Assembly (NCBI GenBank): GCA_002722435.1
Contig: PBLX01000047.1
Span: 1 to 44,811, forward strand
Reading direction: 5' to 3'
Origin: Legionellales bacterium
GTDB taxonomy: Bacteria; Pseudomonadota; Gammaproteobacteria; Comchoanobacterales; Comchoanobacteraceae
DNA: 44,811 nt
Part shown: piece after piece, positions 34,846 through 42,554 of the stretch
How the letters are laid out: each line of letters starts with the position of its first letter
Position numbering within the stretch: position 1 is the first letter of the stretch
Made by a program: the position numbers and the translations under genes
The notes under the pieces: generated by a model
Database searches by the model: none
What the model was told of the DNA's origin: nothing
The model's input: the letters and a program-made list of their open reading frames with translations, nothing else

Positions 34846-35994
34846 ATGTTTCCAACTACCAAAAATCGCACCCCGTCACCCGAATGTGAGCAATGGGCAA
34901 AAACATGTTTAACAACTGATTATATAGATATAAAGCCACTACCAGAACACGCTCACCACAACAAGTTTTACTTTACCGTGACAGTACCCGGTAACCAGAA
35001 ACAGTACCTACTGGTGGAAACCCATAACGATATGGCATCCAGCCTAAAGTTCTCCACAACCGCTAAAATACTCAGACAAAAAAACATCCATACACCAAAC
35101 GTATATCACCAAAAAATATCCCAACAAAAGAGCTGGATGATCATGACTCACTTTGGAAACGTGAGCATGCTTGATTGGCTACAACAGAATCAAAATAAGA
35201 AACAAAAAGACATACTCATGCGCCATTGTCTTGACGAAATAGGAAAGTTCCAAAAACAAAAACTTGATTACCCAACCCATACATACCACGCCAAAACAAT
35301 ACGATCTGATATTGAACGAAGTGACACCTACTACCTTCAGCAGTTTTTAGGCATCGATCTAAACGCAACACAAAAAGCAAATTATGCCTTCGCAAAAACA
35401 TTTTTGGTTGATCAAATAGAGAAAATACCACTCGCACCAATGCATTTTGATTTCCACAGCGCAAACATCATGCTATTGCCGCAAAGAACACTTGGTATAC
35501 TTGATTTTCAAGATATGCAAATTGGCCCCATCAATTACGATCTGGCCTCTCTACTAACAGACCATTACTATCACCATCCCATCTCAGAAATCGGCATGTA
35601 TGTCCGCATGTTTTACGATCAACACCTCGATAATGCATTCAAAGCAACTTACACAGAGGAAGACTTTCTTAAAATGACCCACTGGGTTGCCATTCAGAGA
35701 CATCTAAAAAACATTGGCATTTTTTCAAAACTTTTCTTTAATAGAAAAAAACATTATATAAAACACATTCCAGGCATGATGCATCGCCTAAGACAATTAT
35801 GCCAGCCATATGATCAACTGACTGAAATACCTGATCTATTTTGGTCTGCAACCCAACAAGAAGTCTTTAAAAGCCAGCTTGGACTGCTGAACCAAGATGA
35901 ACAAACAGAAATCAACTACATCGATATCTTAAACCATATTGACACCAGAACAACTCACACTTTTGAAGACACAATACCCATGGAGTCGTCATAA
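34846..35994 (+). CDS. AmgK-like sugar kinase (APH-fold phosphotransferase)
   Basis: A 382-residue aminoglycoside-phosphotransferase-fold kinase close in pattern to AmgK, the N-acetylmuramate/N-acetylglucosamine 1-kinase of peptidoglycan recycling. The catalytic loop is HFDFHSAN (H200, D202, H204, N207) and the metal-binding motif is ILDFQD (D220), followed by GPINYDLASLL. The C-terminal AIQRHLKNIGIFSKLFF is a hallmark of the AmgK group. Its usual partner MurU is not in this window, so muramate recycling cannot be claimed from here alone. It overlaps the trmL end by six bases on the opposite strand. Alternative: a related APH-family kinase for another small sugar. Confidence 0.75.
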   Translation: MFPTTKNRTPSPECEQWAKTCLTTDYIDIKPLPEHAHHNKFYFTVTVPGNQKQYLLVETHNDMASSLKFSTTAKILRQKNIHTPNVYHQKISQQKSWMIMTHFGNVSMLDWLQQNQNKKQKDILMRHCLDEIGKFQKQKLDYPTHTYHAKTIRSDIERSDTYYLQQFLGIDLNATQKANYAFAKTFLVDQIEKIPLAPMHFDFHSANIMLLPQRTLGILDFQDMQIGPINYDLASLLTDHYYHHPISEIGMYVRMFYDQHLDNAFKATYTEEDFLKMTHWVAIQRHLKNIGIFSKLFFNRKKHYIKHIPGMMHRLRQLCQPYDQLTEIPDLFWSATQQEVFKSQLGLLNQDEQTEINYIDILNHIDTRTTHTFEDTIPMESS

Positions 35995-36444
35995 CAGCCC
36001 TTTGAAACCTTGCTGACGTAGAGCTTCAAAAACGGCGATTGATACAGCGTTCGATAAATTGATGCTTCTCGAGTTAGGGCGCATTGGTAAACGTAATACC
36101 GCATCACATTGATCAAAAACCGGCGTCGGAAGCCCTCTAGACTCAGGACCAAATACAAGACTATCCGAAACATCAAAGGAGAACTGATGGTAAGAAAGAG
36201 ATGCTTTTGTCGAGAACGCAATAACACGAGATCCTGACCTTGTGGTTAAATAATCAGCAAATGTTGGATGCTGATGAATAATAGCTGAATCGTGATAGTC
36301 CAAACCCGCTCGACGAAGATACTTATCCTGCAAAGAAAAACCCAGCGGCTCAATGAGAGTAAGCGCCAGACCTACATTTGCACACAATCGAACGATATTT
36401 CCAGTATTTTGTGGAATCTCAGGCTCATAAAGTACAATATGCAT
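35989..36444 (-). CDS. trmL: tRNA (cytidine/uridine-34-2'-O)-methyltransferase TrmL
   Basis: Methylates the wobble ribose of tRNA-Leu. At 151 residues it matches TrmL/YibK (157). The SPOUT fold signatures are visible: LYEPEIPQNTGNIVRLCANVG at the N-terminus, EPLGF, RRAGLDYHD, LVFGPESRGLP (trefoil knot SAM site) and LPMRPNSRSINLSNAVSIAVFEALRQ. Motif order and length separate it from longer SPOUT methyltransferases. It lies nine bases downstream of lptC on the same strand and overlaps the end of the kinase gene. Confidence 0.94.
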   Translation of the reverse strand: MHIVLYEPEIPQNTGNIVRLCANVGLALTLIEPLGFSLQDKYLRRAGLDYHDSAIIHQHPTFADYLTTRSGSRVIAFSTKASLSYHQFSFDVSDSLVFGPESRGLPTPVFDQCDAVLRLPMRPNSRSINLSNAVSIAVFEALRQQGFKGLL

Positions 36445-36452
36445 GACCGTAT

Positions 36453-37058
36453 CTAGGCAGTATCTCGGGTTGGTTTACGAGAGGTAATCACTGCCTGGTC
36501 AAATGTAAAATCCTGATCCGAGATATTACCACTGATTCGCCTAGCGCTGATCGACTGGAACCCTTGTTGCATAACTGTATCTCCAGTCGCTACGAAAAAC
36601 TGTTTCTTAGTATCATAATCTAATTGGCCACTCTGAATCGTGAGCGTATTGTTGCAGACGGAGGACTCTAATGTACCACAGCGATCAAGATGCATCATGA
36701 CGTGATCATAAAATGTGATCTGATCGTTCATCAACAAAGCACGATCAGCTGAAATACGAATCGGATGATCCAATGAAGAACCAGAAGCAGAGCTTAGTCC
36801 AGTAAAAATCACGGGGTCTTGAACGGAAAAACGATTTTTTTCCAGTAACTCAAGGCGCGAAGCCTTGAGCCGGTAAGCAAGCTCACCAGTAAGCTCATAT
36901 TGTGCGACTTCTATGTCATCATATTGCATCTTAGGTTGCTGCTTATCACTGGAAGTTTCAGGAGACTGTACAGGATCATGGGAGTACTCAACCACCATCC
37001 ATGGCACAAATAGGAATAAAGAGAGTTGGATATAAAACCCAGCTGTGGAACGAATCAT
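36453..37058 (-). CDS. lptC: LPS export periplasmic protein LptC
   Basis: Bitopic inner-membrane protein of the Lpt bridge, passing LPS from LptBFG to LptA. From the ATG at 37058 it has 201 residues: one N-terminal membrane helix (about 5-22) and a periplasmic beta-jellyroll (QYELTGELAYRLKASRLE, then D-x-Y-D-T-K-K-Q-F and C-terminal I-S-G-N-I-S). The phrase YELTGELAYRLKASRLELLE is typical of LptC. The frame extends to 37172, inside kdsD, and those residues do not fit. It starts 13 bases after kdsD ends; kdsC, often between the two, is missing here, as are lptA and lptB. Confidence 0.82.
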   Translation of the reverse strand: MIRSTAGFYIQLSLFLFVPWMVVEYSHDPVQSPETSSDKQQPKMQYDDIEVAQYELTGELAYRLKASRLELLEKNRFSVQDPVIFTGLSSASGSSLDHPIRISADRALLMNDQITFYDHVMMHLDRCGTLESSVCNNTLTIQSGQLDYDTKKQFFVATGDTVMQQGFQSISARRISGNISDQDFTFDQAVITSRKPTRDTA

Positions 37059-37071
37059 ATCAGGCAGCCAC

Positions 37072-38040
37072 TCAAGTCTTCCAAGTATTGACATCAAAAA
37101 GACCAACAAATTTGGTATCATCATAGACAGGGTAATAACGCTCTGCCGACGATCCAATCTGCAACAACGCATGATAGAGAAGCGTATGATGCTGCAATTG
37201 CAACTTGAAAGGCGTCATATATTGTGCGTTTTTAATATTTCTCAATGTATGATCGAGCATCTTTGCCTGTTTAACAAGTGAGAAAGGCTGAACCCCAACC
37301 GCCTGATGTGATTGGCAAACCACAGAAACAGATTGCGACTTATCAGTCATCGCAAACATACTCTCAAATACTGAATCGTCAACGTCTGTAAATGCACAAG
37401 CATCACTGACCGACATAACATCCTTAACTTGCAATGTTAGTAATTGGCCTAAACGCCCGGACGGATGACTTCGGGCAAAATCTTCCTTATCAAAGCATCG
37501 GGCCTCAGCTGCACAAGTCGCAAGAAGATCGCCAAGCACCATTGCCATGGTTGTACTTGTCGTTGGCGCAAGAGCCAAATGACCTATTTCCTGGACAGGA
37601 CCTACACATAATTGGTAATCCGCAGTTATAGCCAAAGAAGAATCAGATTTACCAACAATAGCAATGAGCTTTTGACAACGTGTTTTTACACTCTTTAGAA
37701 CTGAAATGAGCTCAGGCGTTTCGCCCGAATGTGACATTGCGATGACCACGTCACGTGCGGTCACATTACCAAGATCACCATGTCCAAGTTCAGTGGCGTG
37801 AAGAAAAAAAGATGGCATACCAAGACTCGCCAGTGTGTGAGATATCTTTCTTGCAACACAAGCAGATTTACCAACCCCGGTTAATAATACATTCCCCTCG
37901 ACTGAAGCCAAGAGCTGTACGCAATCAAAAAAACCCTTATCCAGATAAGTATTTACGTCAGAAATCGCGTCACGCAAAGTGGCTAACGAACGACGAGCCG
38001 TGTCCAAAACCTGTTCAAATACCAATGAATTTTCTTGCAT
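37072..38040 (-). CDS. kdsD: D-arabinose-5-phosphate isomerase KdsD
   Basis: Converts ribulose-5-phosphate to arabinose-5-phosphate, the first step of Kdo synthesis. At 322 residues it has the SIS domain (GNVLLTGVGKSACVARKISHTLASLG, ATELGHGDLGNVT, SHSGETPELISVL) and two C-terminal CBS modules from about 205 (VKDVMS onward and YMTPFKLQLQHHTL). The catalytic histidine sits in ELGHGDLG. It has its own candidate promoter and leads into lptC, an LPS synthesis/export unit, divergent from mlaF as in E. coli's yrb cluster. Confidence 0.94.
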   Translation of the reverse strand: MQENSLVFEQVLDTARRSLATLRDAISDVNTYLDKGFFDCVQLLASVEGNVLLTGVGKSACVARKISHTLASLGMPSFFLHATELGHGDLGNVTARDVVIAMSHSGETPELISVLKSVKTRCQKLIAIVGKSDSSLAITADYQLCVGPVQEIGHLALAPTTSTTMAMVLGDLLATCAAEARCFDKEDFARSHPSGRLGQLLTLQVKDVMSVSDACAFTDVDDSVFESMFAMTDKSQSVSVVCQSHQAVGVQPFSLVKQAKMLDHTLRNIKNAQYMTPFKLQLQHHTLLYHALLQIGSSAERYYPVYDDTKFVGLFDVNTWKT

Positions 38041-38067
38041 CTATAGGCATTGTGTTTTATTTAGGCT

Positions 38068-38097
38068 AATATAACATAATGATTACCTATGTCTCAA
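38068..38097 (-). promoter_or_regulatory. Candidate sigma70 promoter for kdsD-lptC
   Basis: Minus strand TTGAGA (38092-38097), 18-base spacer, TATATT (38068-38073) in the 64-base gap shared with mlaF, whose own promoter must overlap this one. Confidence 0.5.
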
Positions 38098-38104
38098 CAC
38101 TCCT

Positions 38105-38839
38105 ATGAATGAGCCGCTGCTACAGGCGAAAAACCTTCATATATACCATGACAAGCAGTGTATATTTAGAAACATCGACGTTACCATTGAGGCCAATAAA
38201 ACCACAGCTTTCATGGGCCCAAGCGGTGTCGGAAAGTCGAGCTTACTACAAGTTCTCAGCGGCCAGAAAAAACAACGATCTGGCACAGTGCTTCATGCAA
38301 AGCAGAAAAATAATCAAGCCTTAAAAACCGGTATACTATTTCAAAACAACGCGCTTTTACTTCACCTCACCGTATTTGAAAACGTTGCTTTGCCAATCAG
38401 GTATCACTACCACCTACCAGAACCACTCATTCATGAATTAGTGATGATGAAGCTACATGCAGTCAATCTCGCGCATGCAGGTGAGTTGTACCCCGAACAA
38501 CTATCTGGTGGCATGTCTAGAAGAGCAGCAATCGCAAGAAGCATTGCATTAGACCCTAATATCATATTCTACGACGAGCCGTTCGCTGGCCAGGACCCTA
38601 TCAATGCTGAAAGCGTTGCCAAACTGATCAAAAAAATGAACACCTATCTTGACGCAACCAGCATCATCATTACACATGAGGTACACCTCACCTTACAACT
38701 GGCTGACTATATCTACATATTTGACAAACAACGCATCGCTGCGCAGGGTAAGCCAAAGGAAGTCTTACGAGCCGAGAACCCTTTTGTTCAATCATTTCTA
38801 TCGCCAAACATCATGCGTCAAAGTCAAAGGAGCGCATAA
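38105..38839 (+). CDS. mlaF: Phospholipid ABC transporter ATP-binding protein MlaF
   Basis: ATPase of the MlaFEDB complex, which moves phospholipids between the outer and inner membranes and keeps outer-membrane asymmetry. At 244 residues it has Walker A GPSGVGKSS from about 38, the Q-loop FQNN, signature LSGGMSRRAAIAR at about 133 and Walker B IIFYDEPFAGQDP, where the GQDP ending is diagnostic of MlaF. The ITHE switch histidine follows. It opens the mlaFEDCB-murA run, with mlaE starting four bases after its stop. Confidence 0.95.
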   Translation: MNEPLLQAKNLHIYHDKQCIFRNIDVTIEANKTTAFMGPSGVGKSSLLQVLSGQKKQRSGTVLHAKQKNNQALKTGILFQNNALLLHLTVFENVALPIRYHYHLPEPLIHELVMMKLHAVNLAHAGELYPEQLSGGMSRRAAIARSIALDPNIIFYDEPFAGQDPINAESVAKLIKKMNTYLDATSIIITHEVHLTLQLADYIYIFDKQRIAAQGKPKEVLRAENPFVQSFLSPNIMRQSQRSA

Positions 38840-38843
38840 GCCC

Positions 38844-39624
38844 ATGTCTGCCACCAACAAAACACTACAGTGTGTCAAAAATACCATAGACCACATCGGC
38901 AACATCTCATTATTTTTTATCTCAATTGTCTGCTCAATACCAAGAAAAAAAAGTTGGGCTTTACCAAATCATTCCGCAAACCTTTGTAATTGGCGCACAA
39001 ACCATTAGCATCATTGTACTAAGCGCACTTTTTGTAGGCAGTGTACTCGCGATACAGGGAAACTACATATTGGGCATGTTTGCTGCAACCGATCAACTTG
39101 GCCAGTTCGTGGCACTCAGTGTGCTTCGCGAGCTCGGGCCAGTCATCACGGGTTTATTATTTATTGGCCGATCTGGCAGCACGATCACCTCAGAAGTAGG
39201 CATCATGAAACTTACAGATCAAATGAACGCCCTAAAAAGCATGAAGATCGACATTTCAAAATACATTCTATACCCACGATTTATCAGTAGCATCATCAGC
39301 TTACCGTTGCTCACCATGCTTTTTAATGCATTCGCCATCGTCGGCGCCTTCGCAGTGGCACATTACAGCTTACACCTTGATACGGGCCTATTCTTGATCA
39401 GCATCAATCGTTATGTCAGCTTTAAAAATGACGTGATTACAGGGCTACTTAAAACACTATTCTTTGGCGTGATAACCGCCACTCTCGCACTGTACTATGG
39501 TATTAATACGACAAAATCGGCTTCTGGTGTTGCAGAAGCAAGCACAAAAACGGTAGTATATTCATCAATAGCTATCTTGTTATGTGACTACATATTAACG
39601 TCCATGCTCATGAGGTTGTGGTAA
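38844..39624 (+). CDS. mlaE: Phospholipid ABC permease MlaE, frame broken at an A8 tract
   Basis: The permease of the Mla complex. The ATG at 38844, after AAAGGAG and four bases after mlaF, opens a frame giving the proper MlaE N-terminus (NTIDHIGNISLFF). It runs into A8 at 38945-38952 and then into a stop at 39008. The rest (IIPQTFVIGAQTISIIV, GLFVG-like ALFVGSVLAIQG, LRELGPVITGLLFIGRSGSTITSEVG) lies in the +1 frame and continues to the TAA at 39622-39624. One A fewer joins them into 259 residues (E. coli 260). A TTG at 38926 could start a shorter 232-residue form. Transcript slippage, a real mutation or a homopolymer sequencing error all fit. Confidence 0.85.
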
Positions 39625-40088
39625 TGCTGAGAGACACAAATTCAGAATTTTCTGTCGGACTGTTCGTCCTTCTTGCGTTTTTCGCACTTCTTTTTGTAAC
39701 GATACAAACCACGACACTGAACTTCAGCCAGTCCAATTCATCATATAACCTCAACGCAAGCTTCACAGACATCAATGGCCTTTCAACCAAAGCTCCCGTA
39801 CGTATCGCTGGCGTGAAAATTGGGGAAGTGACGGAGATTACGTTAAATCCTGAAACGTATCAAGCAGATGTTAAGCTGGTGATCTACAGTGATATGACCA
39901 AAATACCAACCGATAGTGTAATCAGTATATTCACTGAAGGTGTTGTCGGGAGTAAGTTTGCCGCCATTGATCCAGGATTTGAGACCGATATGCTAAAAGA
40001 CAACGACCTAATCGCAAAAACCAAACCTAGCTATGCGATCGAGCAAGTGATTAATGAAGCCATCGCGATGTTTGCGACCAAGGAGTAG
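39624..40088 (+). CDS. mlaD: Mla substrate-binding protein MlaD (MCE domain)
   Basis: Periplasmic, membrane-anchored hexamer of the Mla system, binding phospholipid. From the ATG at 39624 it has 154 residues: one membrane helix at about 10-28 (VGLFVLLAFFALLFV), then the MCE domain with FTDINGLSTKAPVRIAGVKIGEV (family F-x-x-x-x-G-L-x-x-x-x-x-V-x-x-x-G-v-x-v-G) and FTEGVVGSKFAAIDPG. It overlaps the mlaE stop as TAATG; an earlier GTG at 39618 is possible. The C-terminus is short compared with E. coli MlaD (183). Confidence 0.93.
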   Translation: MLRDTNSEFSVGLFVLLAFFALLFVTIQTTTLNFSQSNSSYNLNASFTDINGLSTKAPVRIAGVKIGEVTEITLNPETYQADVKLVIYSDMTKIPTDSVISIFTEGVVGSKFAAIDPGFETDMLKDNDLIAKTKPSYAIEQVINEAIAMFATKE

Positions 40089-40089
40089 T

Positions 40090-40761
40090 ATGTCAAACGT
40101 GAAAATCAGTCTTCTCATCGCTTGCTTTGCAACAGCGAACCTAGTAGCGCATCCATCAGAACCCAACATCTATAAATGCTCGACACCCGCCGTAACGATG
40201 CTACAAGAAATGAGCAATACGCTCATGAAAGAGTACGCACACGAGAAAACCAAGCTTAAAGATAGCACCGCAATAAAATCTTACGCCAAAAGAGTTACAT
40301 CCAATGCACTACTACCATCTCTAGACGCTGAGTACATGGCGAAGCAAATTGTCGGCAGGTACCACTGGAACAACGCTAGATCAAGAGATAAACAAGCCTT
40401 TGTGGAATCCTACAAGACACTTATCGCCATGGAGTACTCCGATTTCCTCCTGGACAGTAGCAATGACGAAAACCACCTCAAATTCTACCCGTCGCGAAGA
40501 AACACGCCCGCACAGACCATTGTTCTGGCCACAGTAAACACTGATAGAAAGAAAAGCACCATTGGATTTTACATGCATTGCGTGAATAATACAGTTATTA
40601 ATAACCTCCCATACAAAACGTGGATGATCTACGATATCACGCTTGACAACATTAGCTACCTTGATCAGTTTAAAGTTGCTGCATCTTCGACAGTGAGAAA
40701 TAGCGGCCTGCCAGGACTAACAAAAAAGATCAATGAAATGATCGCCAAAAGAAAAGACTAA
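40090..40761 (+). CDS. mlaC: Periplasmic phospholipid carrier MlaC
   Basis: Soluble shuttle that carries phospholipid across the periplasm. From the ATG at 40090, one base after the mlaD stop, it has 223 residues with a cleavable signal peptide (about 1-20, ISLLIACFATANLVA). The MlaC core follows: LLPSLDAEYMAKQIVGRYHWNNA and FVESYKTLIAMEYSDFL, then a beta-strand domain ending PYKTWMIYDITLDNISYLDQFK, a typical Ttg2D/MlaC finish. The frame opens at 40054 inside mlaD, which does not fit. Cys in CSTPAV lies just after the signal, but without a lipobox. Confidence 0.92.
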   Translation: MSNVKISLLIACFATANLVAHPSEPNIYKCSTPAVTMLQEMSNTLMKEYAHEKTKLKDSTAIKSYAKRVTSNALLPSLDAEYMAKQIVGRYHWNNARSRDKQAFVESYKTLIAMEYSDFLLDSSNDENHLKFYPSRRNTPAQTIVLATVNTDRKKSTIGFYMHCVNNTVINNLPYKTWMIYDITLDNISYLDQFKVAASSTVRNSGLPGLTKKINEMIAKRKD

Positions 40762-40773
40762 AAGAGAAAGATC

Positions 40774-41088
40774 GTGAGCTTTTTTGAAATTATCGACAAC
40801 AAGGACCACACAGTAACCATAAATATTAAAAAGCCACTGACTTTCAAGACTATTCATAACAGTGAACCACTTCATGAAATCAGTCATATCAAATCAAAAA
40901 ACCCACGATCAGTAACCATCAATTGCTCATCTATGGCATCAATTGATAGCTGCGGCCTATCGTTGATCAATTTATTAAAAAAGGCCGTTGGTGCTAAAAC
41001 GACCAAACTTACAGAGACCACCGAAAAATTTGACAAACTAAACGCACTCTACGTAAGTAATCATCATCATGAAAACAATCACAAATAA
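40774..41088 (+). CDS. mlaB: STAS-domain protein MlaB
   Basis: Small cytoplasmic STAS protein that binds MlaF and supports its activity. At 104 residues it has the STAS core: VTINCSSMASIDSCGLSLINLLKKA, with the S-x-x-D-S-C/S-G loop. Its start is a GTG at 40774 with AAGAG upstream. It overlaps the murA start by 20 bases. Sequence similarity outside the loop is weak, so the call rests on the fold motif and the mlaFEDC-B-murA order. Confidence 0.85.
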   Translation: MSFFEIIDNKDHTVTINIKKPLTFKTIHNSEPLHEISHIKSKNPRSVTINCSSMASIDSCGLSLINLLKKAVGAKTTKLTETTEKFDKLNALYVSNHHHENNHK

Positions 41089-42343
41089 AAAATTTATCAT
41101 TAAAGGCCCCTCAAATATTCAAGGGGAAATAGAAATTGCTGGAGCGAAAAACTCTGCACTACCAATTCTTGCTGCATCAGTACTTTGCACAGATGGAATT
41201 ATTTTACATAATATTCCAAAATTATCGGATATTATCTCGATGCTCGAGTCTATATCTTATTTGGGTTGTAATATCTGCCTCCATGATAACGATGCCATTG
41301 CTGTGGATGCCAGTAAATGTAAAGAAAAACCGATCTATGCGCAACTGACCAAAAAGACACGTGCGTCGATTTTACTCTTAGGCCCTCTATTAGCACGCTT
41401 TGGCAAAGCAACGCTGGCATTGCCAGGCGGCTGCGATTTTGGCCAACGACCCATTGATATCCATCTAAGTGGGCTAGAAAGCTTGGGCACAACAATTGAA
41501 ATAAATGACGGCGTCATATCAGCATCTGCCCCAAATGGCCTCAAAGGATGCGAAATACACCTAAAAAAGCCATCTGTAGGCGCAACCGAAAATCTGATCA
41601 TGGCCGCCACCTTAGCCGATGGTGAAACCACCATTTTCAATATTGCCAAAGAGCCTGAAATAGATGATCTCATCTCGTTACTGAAAAAAATGGGAGCGCC
41701 AATCCATCGGCAACAGCCTGACATCGTCACCATTAAAGGAAGTCGTAAACTAACCAGCTGTGAGCATACAATCATTGGTGACCGCCTTGAAGCAGGCACT
41801 TACCTCATTGCAGCCGCTGCGACACAAGGCAACATCACGACAAAAAAAGTAAATCCTAAACACTTAGATTGCGTTCTTGAAAAATTAAAAGACTGTGGTG
41901 CCAACATCAGCACCACAGATGACAGCATCACATTACAAATGAGCAAACGTCCCCGTGCGGTTGGCGTCACCACCATGCCCTATCCTGGATTCCCAACCGA
42001 TTTACAAGCACTTTGGTTGGCACTCAACGCCATTGCTGAAGGCACATGCGAAGTGATTGATACGATATATGAAAAACGCATGTCACATGTTTCGGAGCTT
42101 GAACAACTTGGCGCACAACTACAACAGAAGCATAACACAATTCGTGTCGTGGGAGCCGAAAAGCTGATAGGCGGAAACGTTCATGCCACTGACATTCGAG
42201 CATCTGCAGGGCTCATCATCGCCGGATTGAGCGCATCTGGTGAGACGCACATCCACAATACCGATTACATTGATCGAGGATATGTCGCACTCGAAGAAAA
42301 ACTACGAAAAATGGGTGCCAAAATCCATCGCACACACGAATAG
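41069..42343 (+). CDS. murA: UDP-N-acetylglucosamine 1-carboxyvinyltransferase
   Basis: First committed step of peptidoglycan synthesis, adding enolpyruvate from PEP to UDP-GlcNAc. At 424 residues the length is standard. The active-site Cys is C122 in LPGGCDFGQRPIDIHLSGLE (family PGGCAIGARP). GAKNSALPILAA with the catalytic lysine, DRLEAGTYLIAAA, GFPTDLQA and RASAGLIIAGL are all present. Cys at that position implies sensitivity to fosfomycin-type inhibition as in E. coli. It closes the mla run, overlapping mlaB by 20 bases, as in many proteobacteria. Confidence 0.97.
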   Translation: MKTITNKKFIIKGPSNIQGEIEIAGAKNSALPILAASVLCTDGIILHNIPKLSDIISMLESISYLGCNICLHDNDAIAVDASKCKEKPIYAQLTKKTRASILLLGPLLARFGKATLALPGGCDFGQRPIDIHLSGLESLGTTIEINDGVISASAPNGLKGCEIHLKKPSVGATENLIMAATLADGETTIFNIAKEPEIDDLISLLKKMGAPIHRQQPDIVTIKGSRKLTSCEHTIIGDRLEAGTYLIAAAATQGNITTKKVNPKHLDCVLEKLKDCGANISTTDDSITLQMSKRPRAVGVTTMPYPGFPTDLQALWLALNAIAEGTCEVIDTIYEKRMSHVSELEQLGAQLQQKHNTIRVVGAEKLIGGNVHATDIRASAGLIIAGLSASGETHIHNTDYIDRGYVALEEKLRKMGAKIHRTHE

Positions 42344-42554
42344 CCAGCCAAAGCTAAAAGCACAGAGCAAACTGCACAAAATAAGCAATAGAACTCGTTA
42401 AATAGAACCATCATCAGCTTATATAAAAATCGCTTCTTAACGCTTCATTTCATCCTTGCTTTGCCCTGATAAGCGAAACAAGCAAAGGTCATGAACAAAA
42501 AAAGCGCGTATCAACGCGCTTTTTCTATGGTATAGTCAAGATTAACTAAATGAA
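42344..42554. other. Intergenic stretch between convergent murA and translocase genes
   Basis: Apart from the terminator at its right end (42497-42524), I see no gene or clear regulatory element in this AT-rich segment. Confidence 0.5.
42497..42524. terminator. Bidirectional intrinsic terminator (murA and translocase)
   Basis: An 11-base perfect stem (42499-42509 with 42514-42524) around ATCA, flanked by seven A on the left and five T on the right. It can terminate murA on the plus strand and the translocase on the minus strand. Confidence 0.9.

Noticed and set aside
38649-39008. A 119-residue frame over the end of mlaF
   Set aside because: Only its last 55 codons, from 38844, are meaningful, and they form the N-terminus of the broken mlaE. 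The earlier part is an out-of-frame reading of mlaF.
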